Shown here: one piece after another, positions 17,697 to 27,387 of the stretch
Layout of the letters: every line of letters begins with the position of its first letter
Numbering within the stretch: the stretch's first letter is position 1
NCBI GenBank assembly: GCA_025355485.1
Contig: JANXZP010000020.1
Span: 1 to 30,731 of the forward strand
DNA from: Pseudomonadota bacterium
GTDB lineage: Bacteria; Pseudomonadota; Gammaproteobacteria; Xanthomonadales; Xanthomonadaceae
Direction: 5' to 3'
Length of the DNA: 30,731 bases
Position numbers and translations under genes: made by a program
Notes under the pieces: model-generated
Told to the model about the DNA's origin: nothing
Seen by the model: only the letters and a program-made list of their open reading frames with translations
Databases searched by the model: none

Positions 17697-18478
17697 TGGC
17701 TCGCCCCTCCCTTGCTGCTGGCGGCGGGCGATGCCGCCGCGGGCTTGGCCGGCACCGTCGGAGCGGCGGGCGGCAACGCGGACGAAGCAGCGGCAGGGGT
17801 CGGTGCTGCCACCGCTGGTTGCGCACCCGGCGCCGCCAGCGTAGCTGTGCCATTCGCGCCAGCCGTCGTCGTCGGAGCCATCAACGGCTTGCCGTCAGGA
17901 CCCATCACCGGCTTGCCGTCAGGCCCGATCACCTGGCCGGGCTTGGTCAGCGTCAGCGACAGGTTGAACGCATAAGGCAGGGTCTTGTCGCCGCCCCTCG
18001 CTTCAATGACCGACAGATCCGGATTGGTCATCCACCCGGACGTTTCGATATTGCGCATGTAGGCGCTGACCCGTGCGTTCGACTGCGATTGTCCCTCGAG
18101 CGTGAGCTTGTCGCCGTCCTGCTTGACCGAAGTCAGGCGAACGCCTTCGGGAATCGTGCGCACGAGCTCGTCGAACAGATGCACCATCTGCGAACGGTTG
18201 GCCTGCAGTTGTTCGATCACTTCCTTGCGCCGCAGCAGCCTGTCCTTTTCCGCGTCGAGCGCCTTGATTTCCTCAATCTTGGCATCGAGCAGGGCAATCT
18301 GTTCGGTGAGATAGGTGTTGCGCCGGTTCTGCCCGTCGATCTGTTCGCTGTAGAAGAAGCTGACCAGCAGACCGAGTGCCAAGGCACCGATGGCGGCGCC
18401 ACCAAGCAGGGAATAGAATTCCCGCTGGCGTGCTTTGCGGCGCTCGGCGCGCCACGGAAGGAGATTGACCTTGGCCAT
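17693..18478 (-). CDS. pilN: Type IV pilus inner-membrane protein PilN
   Basis: The protein has 261 residues. The conserved N-terminal MAKVNLLPWRAERRKARQ binds the cytoplasmic groove of PilM. One membrane helix (about 25-45) is followed by a coiled coil (about 50-95) and a periplasmic ferredoxin-like domain with IPEGVRLTSVKQDGDKLTLEG. PilN heterodimerises with PilO. The last 75 or so residues are an Ala/Pro-rich tail containing a tandem GPDGKPVM / GPDGKPLM repeat, longer than in most homologues, which are near 200 residues. The ATG at 18478 overlaps the pilM stop (TGATG) and the stop overlaps the pilO start, so translation is coupled. Confidence 0.96.
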   Translation of the reverse strand: MAKVNLLPWRAERRKARQREFYSLLGGAAIGALALGLLVSFFYSEQIDGQNRRNTYLTEQIALLDAKIEEIKALDAEKDRLLRRKEVIEQLQANRSQMVHLFDELVRTIPEGVRLTSVKQDGDKLTLEGQSQSNARVSAYMRNIETSGWMTNPDLSVIEARGGDKTLPYAFNLSLTLTKPGQVIGPDGKPVMGPDGKPLMAPTTTAGANGTATLAAPGAQPAVAAPTPAAASSALPPAAPTVPAKPAAASPAASSKGGASQ

Positions 18479-19536
18479 CAGTCGAAACTCCTCAAGGCTA
18501 GGCCGCAGGCGATCATCAGCGCCGGGGCGTCCTGCGCAAGCGCATTGGCCTGCACGCGGGGACCGAGCGACATGTTGGCCAACGGGTTGGCGATCAGGGT
18601 CGGCACGCCGAGCTGCTCCTCGATCATTCCGGCCATGCCGGCGATCGAAGCGCAACCGCCCGCGAGCACGATCTGATCGACGCGGTTGTACTCGCTGCCC
18701 GCGTAGAAGAACTGCAGCAGGCGGCTGATCTGCTGAACCATCGCCTCCTTGAACGGCTCCAGCACCTCGACCTCGTAGCTCTCAGGCAATCCGCCCTGGC
18801 GTTTGGCGAGACCGGCTTCCTCGTAATTCAGGCCGTATCGGCGCATCACCTCATCGGTGAGCTGCTTGCCGCCGAAACTCTGTTCGCGCGTGTAGATGCT
18901 GCGCTGGTCGCGCAGCACGTTGAGGGTGGTCACGGTGGCGCCGACGTCAAGCAGTGCGACCAAGCCGTCCTTCGGTACGGACAACTGGTCGGCAATCAGG
19001 CGAAAAGCATTCTCCATCGCGAAGGCTTCGATGTCCATCACCCGCGTGGACAAACCGCCCATCTCGAGCGCGGACTGGCGCAGGTCGACGTTCTCGGAAC
19101 GCGAAGCGACCAGCAGCACCTGCAGCACATCGGGATTGCCCGGCATCGGACCCAGCACCTCGAAGTCCATGCTGACCTCGTCGATGGGATACGGAATGTA
19201 TTGCGCCGCCTCGTACTGGATCTGGTCTTCCAGCGCGTCTTCATCAAGGTTGGCGGGCATCGTGATCAGCTTGGTGATCACCGCCGATCCGGCCACTGCA
19301 GCCGAGGCGTGCTTGGCGCGCGTACCCGATCGGCTGACCGCGCGCTTGATCGCCTCGCCAATGGCCTCGACTTCGACAATGGATTTCTCCACCACCGCGT
19401 TCGACGGCAGCGGTTCGACCGCGTAGTGCTCCACGCGATAGCGCCCGCCACTGTGGCTCAGCTGCAGCAGCTTGACCGCTGTGGAACTGATGTCGACGCC
19501 AACGAGGGGCGCCTGAGTGTTTCCGAAGAGACCCAC
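18478..19536 (-). CDS. pilM: Type IV pilus assembly ATPase-like protein PilM
   Basis: This actin/FtsA-like cytoplasmic protein of 352 residues binds ATP and the N-terminus of PilN. The nucleotide-binding motif GVDISSTAVKLLQL lies near the N-terminus; the second phosphate motif, GLVALLDVGATVTTLNV, and the adenosine motif, QIVLAGGCASIAGM, follow in order. I chose GTG at 19536 over the upstream GTG at 19560 because AAGGGGAG sits just before it and because homologues start MGLF. It is the first gene of pilMNOPQ, with a plausible sigma-70 promoter about 55 nt upstream. Confidence 0.96.
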   Translation of the reverse strand: MGLFGNTQAPLVGVDISSTAVKLLQLSHSGGRYRVEHYAVEPLPSNAVVEKSIVEVEAIGEAIKRAVSRSGTRAKHASAAVAGSAVITKLITMPANLDEDALEDQIQYEAAQYIPYPIDEVSMDFEVLGPMPGNPDVLQVLLVASRSENVDLRQSALEMGGLSTRVMDIEAFAMENAFRLIADQLSVPKDGLVALLDVGATVTTLNVLRDQRSIYTREQSFGGKQLTDEVMRRYGLNYEEAGLAKRQGGLPESYEVEVLEPFKEAMVQQISRLLQFFYAGSEYNRVDQIVLAGGCASIAGMAGMIEEQLGVPTLIANPLANMSLGPRVQANALAQDAPALMIACGLALRSFD

Positions 19537-19590
19537 GGTTTCTCCCCTTCCTGCGGTCACTTAGCGGCAATACATGCACCGCTGCATTAA

Positions 19591-19619
19591 TTAATAACGA
19601 TTTGCTCACGAAATAGCAA
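19591..19619 (-). promoter_or_regulatory. Candidate promoter of pilMNOPQ
   Basis: On the minus strand TTGCTA (19614-19619) and TATTAA (19591-19596) are separated by exactly 17 nt, each matching the sigma-70 consensus at four of six positions. The predicted leader before the GTG at 19536 is about 48 nt. Confidence 0.5.
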
Positions 19620-19777
19620 CAGGCAACGCAAAAAAGCACCCGGTACCGTCCCGAACCCCCGAGCTGTTGGCTCCACCTCCCCCCGAAGGTGCCCCTGCCC
19701 GCCCGAACTCCTGAGCGCCCTGCCCCGTTCTATACTCCTTTGCACTACTGTCTGTAAACCGTTGGAAGGTTCCAAGG

Positions 19778-22453
19778 ATGACCCGATTCCTCCGTTGGCT
19801 GCGCCGCGCGATCTTTGCGGGCCTTGTTCTGGTTGTCCTGGGTGTGGCTGCGCTGGGTGTCCTGTACTGGCTGCTGGTGCCCCGCCTGCCCGATGTCGAG
19901 GGCCTGCGGCACGTCGAGTTGCAGCTGCCGTTGAACATCTACTCGCGCGAAGGGCGGCTGATCGCCCAGTTCGGCGAAGTCAGGCGCTATCCGGTCAGCA
20001 TCCACGACGTCCCGGATCGGTTGAAAAAAGCCTTCCTCGCGGTCGAGGATGCGCGCTTTTACGAACACTCCGGGGTGGACTGGCGTGGCATTTCGCGCGC
20101 GATCTGGCTGCTTTCCACGACCCATGGCCACCGCGTCCCGGGCGGCAGCACGATCACCCAGCAGGTCGTCAAGCAATTCTTCCTGAGCAACGAATACAGC
20201 TACACCCGCAAGCTGACCGAAATCGCGCTGGCGCTGAAAATCGAGCGCGAACTGAGTAAGGACCAGATCTTCGAGCTCTACCTCAACAAGAGTTTCTTCG
20301 GCAACCGTGCCTATGGCGTAGCCGCCGCCGCCGAGTACTACTACGGCAAGAAACTCGATCAATTGACCTTGGCCGAATCCGCCTCGTTGGCGGCGATTCC
20401 GAAGTTCCCGTCCAGCGGCAACCCGTTGTCGAACCCCGACCGCGCGAAAGAGCGCCGCGACTACATTCTCGATCGCATGACCGAACTGCGTTTCATCAGC
20501 GCCGCCGAACGCGACGCCGCGAAAGCCGAGGCGCCGCATGCCGCGCCGCACGAGCCGCCGGTGGATCTCGATGCGCCGTACGTGGCCGAAATGGTGCGCC
20601 AGGCGATGCTCGATCGTTATGGCAGCGACGCGCTCAACCGCGGCTATCGCGTGTACACCACGATCGACGCGACCAAGCAGGCCGCGGCCAATCGCGCACT
20701 GCGCGACGACCTGCTGGTGTACGACCGCCGCCATGGTTATCGTGGTCCGGAGGCGAAGCTCGATCTGAATGTCGAAGCCGATCGCTCCGTGTTATTGCAG
20801 AAACTGCAGGCCCGCGGCATCTACGGCGGCCTGCTGTCGGGCGTCGTGCTGCAGGCCAGCGACAACATGGCGCAGGTGATGCTCGGCGACGGCCAGCAAA
20901 TCGCCCTGAATCTCGACGCGGTGCGCTGGGCGATCGCGCCCGGAAAACCGCAACGCGTCGATGCATTGCTTGCGCGCGGCGACGTGGTCAGGCTCCTGCC
21001 GATCAGCAAGGCCGACCAGGAAAACGCCGCGCAGATCGCCGCCGCAAGCAAGATCAGGGGCAAGACCGACGCCGACAAGACCGTCGCGCCCCTCGTCGTC
21101 AACAAGACCGACGCGGCCACGATCGTCGGCTACCAGCTCAACGAAATCCCGAAGGCGCAGGCTGCACTGATTTCGCTGGAGCCAGAGGATGGCGCCCTGC
21201 GCGCCCTGGTCGGCGGATTCTCCTTCGCGCAGACCAAGTTCAACCGTGCGACCCAGTCGCTGCGCCAGCCGGGGTCGAGCTTCAAGCCCTTCATCTACGC
21301 AGCCTCTTTCGAACGCGGCTTCTCGCCGGCCTCGATCGTGCTCGACGCGCCGGTGGTGTTCAACGATCACTCGACCGGCAAGAGCTGGCGTCCGCAAAAC
21401 GACGACGGCAAGTTCTACGGACCGATCCGTCTGCGCGAGGCGCTGGCGCTGTCACGCAACCTGGTTTCGGTGCGCCTGCTGGACGCGATCGGCGTGGATT
21501 TCGCGCGCAAGTACATCCAGAACTTCGGCTTCACCGAGCAAAGCCTGCCGCCGAACCTGACCATGGCGCTCGGCAGCGCCTCGGTGCCGCCGATGTGGAT
21601 GGCGCGCGGCTATACCGTGTTCACCAACGGCGGTTTCCTGGTCGAGCCGTATTTCATCGATCGGGTGGTCGATCGCGACGGCGTGACCATAGCGCGCGCA
21701 CACCCGGTGCGTGCGTGTGCGAGTTGCGTCGAACGCGTGCAGCAGGATCAGGCTGTGTCGAGCGTGGTGGACGGTTTCGACCTCGGCCCGGTCGCGACAC
21801 CTGCGCCGGCAACGCCATCCGATGCTGATGAGCCGGACCTCGACACCAAAGCCCCGGCCGCCTCAAAAAAGTCGATAGCCGCTGCACCGGCAGTCGTCGC
21901 GCCGGTAGCGGTCGCGCCACCCGTCGATCCGGATTTCGTCGGGCCGCCGTCCACGTTTCCGGCGCACCGCGCGATTGACGAGCGCACCGCGTTCCTAGTC
22001 GTCTCGCTGATGCGCGACGTGATCAAGCACGGCACCGGCACGCCTGCGCTGGTGCTCAAGCGCGAGGACATCGGCGGCAAGACCGGCACCACCAACGACA
22101 TGCACGATGCGTGGTTCTCGGGCTTCGGCGGGCATCTGGTCACCACCGTCTGGGTCGGCATGGACGACTATTCCACCCTCGGCCACGCCGAATTCGGCGC
22201 GCGCGCCGCGCTGCCGATCTGGATCGACTACATGCGCGTGGCGCTGACCGACGTGCCGCAGCGCAGCTTCGATCCACCGCCCGGCATCGTGACCGCGACC
22301 ATTAACCGCAGCACCGGCACCCTGCTGCCGACCGGTACGCCGGGCGGCATGGAGGAATACTTCAAGGCCGAGGAGCTCGCGCGCTTCCAGAACGAAGTGC
22401 CCGGCACCGCCGACGCGAACGCGACCAACGAAGACGCATTTGATATCTTCTGA
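19778..22453 (+). CDS. mrcA: Penicillin-binding protein 1A (class A, bifunctional)
   Basis: This 891-residue, inner-membrane-anchored enzyme polymerises lipid II and cross-links peptidoglycan. A membrane helix (residues 11-33) precedes the GT51 domain with catalytic E90 in AVEDARFYEH, then GGSTITQQ and KIERELSKDQIFELYLN. An OB-like insert (about 325-460) is typical of PBP1A. The transpeptidase has S500 in PGSSFKP, SRN (559-561) and KTGT (768-771). An Ala/Pro-rich segment (about 670-715) separates SxN from KTG. GGAAGG lies 8 nt before the ATG inside a short dyad (TTGGAA-GG-TTCCAA, 19762-19775), and a possible -10 TATACT is at 19731-19736. The arrangement divergent from pilM is conserved in gammaproteobacteria; ponA is a synonym. 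Confidence 0.96.
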   Translation: MTRFLRWLRRAIFAGLVLVVLGVAALGVLYWLLVPRLPDVEGLRHVELQLPLNIYSREGRLIAQFGEVRRYPVSIHDVPDRLKKAFLAVEDARFYEHSGVDWRGISRAIWLLSTTHGHRVPGGSTITQQVVKQFFLSNEYSYTRKLTEIALALKIERELSKDQIFELYLNKSFFGNRAYGVAAAAEYYYGKKLDQLTLAESASLAAIPKFPSSGNPLSNPDRAKERRDYILDRMTELRFISAAERDAAKAEAPHAAPHEPPVDLDAPYVAEMVRQAMLDRYGSDALNRGYRVYTTIDATKQAAANRALRDDLLVYDRRHGYRGPEAKLDLNVEADRSVLLQKLQARGIYGGLLSGVVLQASDNMAQVMLGDGQQIALNLDAVRWAIAPGKPQRVDALLARGDVVRLLPISKADQENAAQIAAASKIRGKTDADKTVAPLVVNKTDAATIVGYQLNEIPKAQAALISLEPEDGALRALVGGFSFAQTKFNRATQSLRQPGSSFKPFIYAASFERGFSPASIVLDAPVVFNDHSTGKSWRPQNDDGKFYGPIRLREALALSRNLVSVRLLDAIGVDFARKYIQNFGFTEQSLPPNLTMALGSASVPPMWMARGYTVFTNGGFLVEPYFIDRVVDRDGVTIARAHPVRACASCVERVQQDQAVSSVVDGFDLGPVATPAPATPSDADEPDLDTKAPAASKKSIAAAPAVVAPVAVAPPVDPDFVGPPSTFPAHRAIDERTAFLVVSLMRDVIKHGTGTPALVLKREDIGGKTGTTNDMHDAWFSGFGGHLVTTVWVGMDDYSTLGHAEFGARAALPIWIDYMRVALTDVPQRSFDPPPGIVTATINRSTGTLLPTGTPGGMEEYFKAEELARFQNEVPGTADANATNEDAFDIF

Positions 22454-22520
22454 GCGCCGGTCCTCGGACTGGCCCCGCATGACAGTCGTTGCGCGGGTCG
22501 TGCTGCTCCGGAGGCCGCCC

Positions 22521-23174
22521 ATGCGACACGCCCCCGCATCGACCCGGCACGCTCACGCCGTCACCCATACCGAAATCCGTACCCGCGAACGTCGCCAGCG
22601 CCTCGCGATCGAAGCCGCGCGGCTGATCAGTGAAGGCGGCATCCGCGATTTCCACCTCGCCAAGCGCAAGGCAGCGCATCGTCTCGGTATCCACGACGAC
22701 GCCTCGCTGCCGCGCAACAGCGAAATCCAGGAAGCCCTGCGCGATTACCAGCGGTTGTTCCTCGCGCAGTCGCAACCGCAGTTGTTGCGCGAACGGCGCG
22801 AGGCTGCGGCGCGCGCGCTGATCTTCTTCGCCGCGTTCGAGCCGCGTCTGGTCGGCGCCGTGCTCAAAGGCACCGCCGATGCGCATTCGGCGGTCTGCCT
22901 GCACCTGTATACCGACGAGGCCGAACGCGTGTCGTTGTTCCTCGCCGATCACCACATACCGGCGGAGGAATCGAGCCGGCGCATCCGACTGGATCGCGAT
23001 CGCACCACCGAAGCAACCGTGTGGCTGTTCGCGGCCGACGGCTTGCCGTTCGACCTCACCGTGTTGCCGCGCGACACGCTGCGCCAAGCCCCACTCGACC
23101 GCATCGACGAGAAGCCGATGCGGCGTGCATCATTGTCCGCGCTACAGGAGTTACTGACGGATCAGATCTGTTGA
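22521..23174 (+). CDS. Conserved hypothetical protein
   Basis: The protein has 217 residues from ATG 22521, chosen because a perfect GGAGG lies 6 nt upstream; an upstream in-frame ATG at 22440 would overlap mrcA. The first half is basic and helical (TRERRQRLAIEAARLISEGG, then a segment with RKAAHRLG), and the second half has alternating strands such as AVCLHLYTDEAERVSLFL and TVWLFAADGLPFDLTVLP. I do not recognise a catalytic motif. A distant nucleotidyltransferase-like fold is possible but not shown. There is no signal peptide or membrane helix, so it is probably cytoplasmic. It follows mrcA by 67 nt in the same direction and may be co-transcribed. Confidence 0.75.
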   Translation: MRHAPASTRHAHAVTHTEIRTRERRQRLAIEAARLISEGGIRDFHLAKRKAAHRLGIHDDASLPRNSEIQEALRDYQRLFLAQSQPQLLRERREAAARALIFFAAFEPRLVGAVLKGTADAHSAVCLHLYTDEAERVSLFLADHHIPAEESSRRIRLDRDRTTEATVWLFAADGLPFDLTVLPRDTLRQAPLDRIDEKPMRRASLSALQELLTDQIC

Positions 23175-23254
23175 TCCGGGACGAATGGATATCGATACCG
23201 GATTGATCCTACGCACTAGCTGCCCTGCGCTACCCTGCGGGTGTTCTTCGCCAC

Positions 23255-23277
23255 GCGAGATGCCACTGGCATCTCGC
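23255..23277. terminator. Hairpin between convergent genes (hypothetical gene and gltA)
   Basis: A perfect 10-bp stem (23255-23264 with 23268-23277) with a 3-nt loop lies between the stop at 23174 and the gltA stop at 23335. There is no T-run on either side, so the terminator role is tentative. Confidence 0.45.
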
Positions 23278-23334
23278 AAGATGCTGCTCATCACTCCACG
23301 CGATGCGGGCGTTTTTCAATGATCGTGCGTGCAA

Positions 23335-24630
23335 TCAGCGCGAACCGATCGCCGCGTAATCGCGCGGCGTCGCGCCGACGTACACCTGTCGCGGTCGTCC
23401 GATCTTGGCGTCGGCTTCGTTCTGCTGCTCCAGCCAGTGCGACACCCACCCGGCGGTACGCGCGATCGCGAACATCACGGTGAACATCTCGGTCGGAATG
23501 CCGAGCGCCTTGTAGATGATGCCCGAATAGAAATCCACGTTCGGGTAGAGTTTGCGCGAGACGAAGTAGTCGTCCTTCAGCGCGGCCTCTTCCAGGCGCA
23601 ACGCGACTTCGAGCATCGGGTTGTTGACGCCGAGATCACCGAGCACCTTGTGGGTCATTTCGCGGATGATCGTCGCGCGCGGATCGAAGTTCTTGTACAC
23701 GCGATGGCCGAAGCCCATCAGGCGGAAGCCGGACGACTTGTCTTTGGCCCTGTCCACCGCTTTGCCGACGTCCTCGGGACGGCCGATTTCGGCGAGCATC
23801 TTCAGCACCGCTTCGTTGGCGCCACCATGCGCCGGCCCCCACAACGCCGCCACACCCGCCGACACACAGGCATAGGGATTCGCGCCGGTCGAACCGACCA
23901 GGCGGACGGTCGAGGTCGAGGCGTTTTGCTCGTGGTCGGCATGCAGGATGAACAGCAGGTCGAGCGCTTTCGCCACGATCGGCTTGAGTTCGAGCGGTTC
24001 GCTCGGCACCTCGAACATCATGTGCAGGAAACGATCGACGTACTCGAGGTTGTTGCGCGGATACCGCAGCGGCCAGCCGATCGAGTAGCGATAGCACGCG
24101 GCGGCGATCGTCGGCACTTTCGCGAGCAGGCGGATCGCGGCCAACCGGCGCGTTTCCGGGTCTTCCAGATCCAGCCCGTGGTGGTAGAACGCGGCCAGAG
24201 AACCGACCATCCCGGTCAGCATCGCCATCGGATGCGCGTCGTGGCGGAAGCCGTAAAGGAAGTTGCGGAAGGCCTCGTGCATCATCGTGTGATGCGTGAC
24301 CTCGTGCTCGAACTTCGCGAACTGCTGCGCGTTTGGCAGCTCGCCGTTCATCAGCAGGTAGCTGACTTCGAGAAAGTTGGAGTGCTTGGCAAGCTGCTCG
24401 ATCGGATAGCCGCGGTACATCAGTATGCCGGCATCGCCGTCGATGTATGTGATCGCGGACTTGCAGCTCGCGGTAGCGGTGAAGCCCGAATCGAAGGTGA
24501 AATGGCCGGTGGCGCCCGGCAGCTTGCTGATGTCGATGCAGGACGGCCCGATGGTACCGGGAACCAGCGGCAGCTCCACCGATTTGCCGGTCGCGCCATC
24601 GCTCAGCAGTACGCTCTTGCTATCGGACAC
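23335..24630 (-). CDS. gltA: Citrate synthase
   Basis: This 431-residue enzyme condenses oxaloacetate and acetyl-CoA to citrate, the entry step of the TCA cycle. Active-site residues match the E. coli type II enzyme: H268 (GPAHGGANE), H309 (MGFGHRVYK) and D366 (YPNVDFYSG); [10 protein letters not shown] is also intact. The start is GTG at 24630, placed 6 nt after a GAGGAG ribosome-binding site; a longer in-frame ATG reading to 24723 is unlikely. It has its own candidate promoter in the 248-nt gap behind rpmE2. Confidence 0.97.
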   Translation of the reverse strand: MSDSKSVLLSDGATGKSVELPLVPGTIGPSCIDISKLPGATGHFTFDSGFTATASCKSAITYIDGDAGILMYRGYPIEQLAKHSNFLEVSYLLMNGELPNAQQFAKFEHEVTHHTMMHEAFRNFLYGFRHDAHPMAMLTGMVGSLAAFYHHGLDLEDPETRRLAAIRLLAKVPTIAAACYRYSIGWPLRYPRNNLEYVDRFLHMMFEVPSEPLELKPIVAKALDLLFILHADHEQNASTSTVRLVGSTGANPYACVSAGVAALWGPAHGGANEAVLKMLAEIGRPEDVGKAVDRAKDKSSGFRLMGFGHRVYKNFDPRATIIREMTHKVLGDLGVNNPMLEVALRLEEAALKDDYFVSRKLYPNVDFYSGIIYKALGIPTEMFTVMFAIARTAGWVSHWLEQQNEADAKIGRPRQVYVGATPRDYAAIGSR

Positions 24631-24734
24631 GTGAATCTCCTCGCTGGAATCGTCTGCACACGCATGGGGCGTGCACCGGAAACAGCCCGCGCGCGGCGGT
24701 CGGCGCGCAAACGGGGCCGTCAATTCGAGCAGGA

Positions 24735-24764
24735 ATTATCACACAGCCACCGCGGGATGGTCAG
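24735..24764 (-). promoter_or_regulatory. Candidate gltA promoter
   Basis: On the minus strand CTGACC (24759-24764) and GATAAT (24735-24740, five of six to consensus) are separated by 18 nt. The leader before the GTG start would be about 100 nt. Confidence 0.5.
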
Positions 24765-24781
24765 TGCTGGCGCATCACGCA

Positions 24782-24804
24782 AATCGCGCCTGGACGGCGC
24801 GATT
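24782..24804 (-). terminator. Hairpin terminator after rpmE2
   Basis: A perfect 9-bp stem (24782-24790 with 24796-24804) with a 5-nt loop ends in ATT followed by TGCGT on the minus strand. A second, imperfect hairpin with a 7-bp core (24838-24855) lies closer to the rpmE2 stop. Either may end the rpmE2 transcript. Confidence 0.55.
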
Positions 24805-24878
24805 GGATGAAATCTTTGTAACGAACGAATACGCGACGACCGCCGCAGCGGTCGCGCGTTGCGCCGCTCAATTGCGAA

Positions 24879-25121
24879 TTACTTCGCGTAACGCTTGCGG
24901 AAGCGATCGACGCGGCCGCTGGTGTCCATCATCTTCTGCTTGCCCGTGTAGAACGGGTGCGAGTGCGATGACACTTCGATCTTGATCAGCGGGTATTCCT
25001 GGCCGTCTTCCCACTTCACGGTGTCCTTGCTGGCCAGCGTCGAGCGGGTCAGGAAGGCGAAGTCGGAGGTCACGTCCTGGAACACGACTGGGCGGTAGTT
25101 CGGATGAATGTCGGCTTTCAC
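24879..25121 (-). CDS. rpmE2: Ribosomal protein L31, type B (zinc-free)
   Basis: This 80-residue protein has the L31 motifs [31 protein letters not shown] and [10 protein letters not shown]. The cysteine pairs that bind zinc in the standard L31 are absent, as in the type B paralogue, which in many bacteria replaces L31 when zinc is scarce. The start is GTG, with AAGG upstream. It has its own promoter and is followed by hairpins, so it is probably a single-gene unit. No Zur-like palindrome is obvious upstream, so it may be the constitutive copy. Confidence 0.95.
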   Translation of the reverse strand: MKADIHPNYRPVVFQDVTSDFAFLTRSTLASKDTVKWEDGQEYPLIKIEVSSHSHPFYTGKQKMMDTSGRVDRFRKRYAK

Positions 25122-25157
25122 GGAAATCGCCTTGCGAAGTGGCGGGAAAAGACGATC

Positions 25158-25187
25158 ATTCTAGCCGTTAGGCGCCTCTCGTCGCAA
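25158..25187 (-). promoter_or_regulatory. Candidate rpmE2 promoter
   Basis: On the minus strand TTGCGA (25182-25187) and TAGAAT (25158-25163, five of six to consensus) are separated by 18 nt, about 36 nt before the GTG start. Confidence 0.55.
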
Positions 25188-25244
25188 GCGCGGGTCGGCC
25201 CGGCGCAACGGCGAGTCCGGAACGGCTGCGCAATGCCGTGGCGC

Positions 25245-27365
25245 TCATACCCCCGCGTAGCGCTCGGCTCCGCCGACCCAGCGCGCGACCAGGCGCTCGG
25301 CGCGTACCGGGTCGCTGCCCAGCAGGTCGTCGGCTAAACGCTGCACGTGCGGCAGTAGCGCAGCGTCGCGGATCAAGTCGGCGACCCGGAATTGCGCAAG
25401 TCCGGTCTGGCGGGTACCGAGCAGTTCGCCGGGGCCGCGCAATTCCAGGTCCTTCTGCGCGATCACGAAACCGTCGGTTGTCTGGCGCATGGTATCGATC
25501 CGCTGGCGCGCCATCGCCGACAACGGCGGCTGGTAGAGCAGCACGCAGGTGGACGCGGCCGCACCGCGGCCGACCCGACCGCGCAACTGGTGCAACTGCG
25601 CGAGCCCGAGCCGCTCGGCGTTCTCGATCACCATCAGGCTCGCGCGCGGCACATCCACGCCCACTTCGATCACCGTGGTGGCGACCAGCAGGTGCAAGTC
25701 GCCATCCTTGAACGCACGCATCACGGTTTGCTTCTCGACAGGCTTCATGCGTCCGTGCACAAAACCGACGCGCAACTCGGGCAGCTGTTCGGCAAGCTGT
25801 ACATGCAGGGCCGTTGCGGACTGCGCCTGGATCTCATCGCTTTCATCGATGATGGTGCAAACCCAATACGCCTGCCTGCCTTCGGCGCAGGCAACCCGGA
25901 TGCGTTCGATCAACTCCGCGCGACGCTCGGCGCTGGCGGCGATAGTCTGCACCGGCGTGCGGCCTGGCGGCAGTTCGTCGATCACCGACACGTCGAGGTC
26001 CGCATAGGCGGTCATCGCCAGCGTGCGCGGGATCGGCGTCGCGGTCATCACGAGTTGGTGCGGCACGCGCTCACCGTCGCCGCCCTTGTCGCGCAACGCG
26101 AGTCGCTGGTGCACGCCGAAGCGATGCTGTTCGTCCACGATCGCCAAGCCCAGGTCGGCGAACGCAACGCCTTCCTGCATCAGCGCGTGGGTGCCGACCA
26201 CGACCTGCGCGTTGCCATCGGCGATTGCGGCGAGCGCTTCGCGCCGCGCGCGCGCGGCGAGTTTTCCGGCCAGCCACACGACGCTGACGCCGAGCGGTTC
26301 GAGCCATGCGCGAAACGTGGCCAGATGCTGCTCGGCCAGCAATTCGGTCGGTGCCATCAACGCGACCTGCCGGCCCGCGGCGACCGCGCGCAACGCTGCC
26401 AGTGCCGCGACCGCGGTCTTGCCGCTGCCGACATCGCCCTGCAACAGGCGCAACATCGGCTCGTCGCGCTCGATATCGACATGGATCTCGCGCAACACGC
26501 GTTCCTGCGCGACGGTCGGCGCGAAACCCAGCCGTCCGCGCAATGCGTCGGCCAGATCGTCGTTCGCGACGATCGGCCGCGCGCCCAGCCGCCGCACCGC
26601 CATCCGCTGCCGACGCAGACTGAGTTGATAGGCCAGCAATTCCTCCAGCGCCAATCGCTGCTGCGCCGGATGGATACCCGCCGCGAGTTTCAGCAAGTCC
26701 GTGTCGGATGTCGGCTGATGCACGGTCAATAGCGCGTCGCGCAGGCTCGGCAGTTTGTGTTCGCGCAGGACCTGCGGCGGCAGCAATTCGAGTTCATCGG
26801 CTGGCGGCAGGCGCTGCAGCGCGAGCCCGATCAGGCGCCGCAACGCGCCGGCACCGACACCTTCGACGGCGGGGTAGACCGGATCGAGACGATCGTGCAG
26901 ATAAGCTTCGCCGTCGTCGGCGAGAAAGCGATACGACGGATGCGCGATCTCCAGTCCGTTGCGTCCGAGGCGCGGCGTACCGTACGCACGCACGCGACGA
27001 CCGACTACGAACTGCGCAACCTGTGCGCCGGTGAAATGGAAAAACCGCAGCACCAGGGTCGCGCCCGAATCGTCGCCCACCGCGACCTGCAGCATTGGCC
27101 GGAAACGGAAACCGCGTTCGACCGCTTCGACGCGGCCTTCGACTTGCACGGGCAGACCGGGCTGCAGCGCGCGGATCGGGCTGATCCGGGTGCGATCCTC
27201 GTAGCGCAGCGGAAGGTGGAGCCACAAATCCTGCACGCGCAGCAAGCCATGCGCGGCGAGTTTTTCCGCGGCGCGCGGGCCGACGCCGGAAAGCGTGGAC
27301 AACGGCGCTTCGCCAGTCACTGCCAGCGCCGGCGCGGGTGGTTTGCGATGGATCGCCTTACTCAC
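25245..27365 (-). CDS. recG: ATP-dependent DNA helicase RecG
   Basis: This 706-residue branch-migration helicase reverses stalled replication forks and processes recombination intermediates. The wedge/OB domain is near residues 60-150. The helicase core has Walker A GDVGSGKT (about 310-317), DEQHRFG (about 411-417), TATPIPRTLAM and the C-terminal QLRGRVGRG. The GTG at 27365 was chosen because it follows the ridA stop by 22 nt and gives the family length; a longer reading to 27449 would overlap ridA. The ribosome-binding site is weak, so translation may depend on coupling with ridA. Confidence 0.96.
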   Translation of the reverse strand: MSKAIHRKPPAPALAVTGEAPLSTLSGVGPRAAEKLAAHGLLRVQDLWLHLPLRYEDRTRISPIRALQPGLPVQVEGRVEAVERGFRFRPMLQVAVGDDSGATLVLRFFHFTGAQVAQFVVGRRVRAYGTPRLGRNGLEIAHPSYRFLADDGEAYLHDRLDPVYPAVEGVGAGALRRLIGLALQRLPPADELELLPPQVLREHKLPSLRDALLTVHQPTSDTDLLKLAAGIHPAQQRLALEELLAYQLSLRRQRMAVRRLGARPIVANDDLADALRGRLGFAPTVAQERVLREIHVDIERDEPMLRLLQGDVGSGKTAVAALAALRAVAAGRQVALMAPTELLAEQHLATFRAWLEPLGVSVVWLAGKLAARARREALAAIADGNAQVVVGTHALMQEGVAFADLGLAIVDEQHRFGVHQRLALRDKGGDGERVPHQLVMTATPIPRTLAMTAYADLDVSVIDELPPGRTPVQTIAASAERRAELIERIRVACAEGRQAYWVCTIIDESDEIQAQSATALHVQLAEQLPELRVGFVHGRMKPVEKQTVMRAFKDGDLHLLVATTVIEVGVDVPRASLMVIENAERLGLAQLHQLRGRVGRGAAASTCVLLYQPPLSAMARQRIDTMRQTTDGFVIAQKDLELRGPGELLGTRQTGLAQFRVADLIRDAALLPHVQRLADDLLGSDPVRAERLVARWVGGAERYAGV

Positions 27366-27387
27366 GCCCGATAGATTCGCGTACGCA

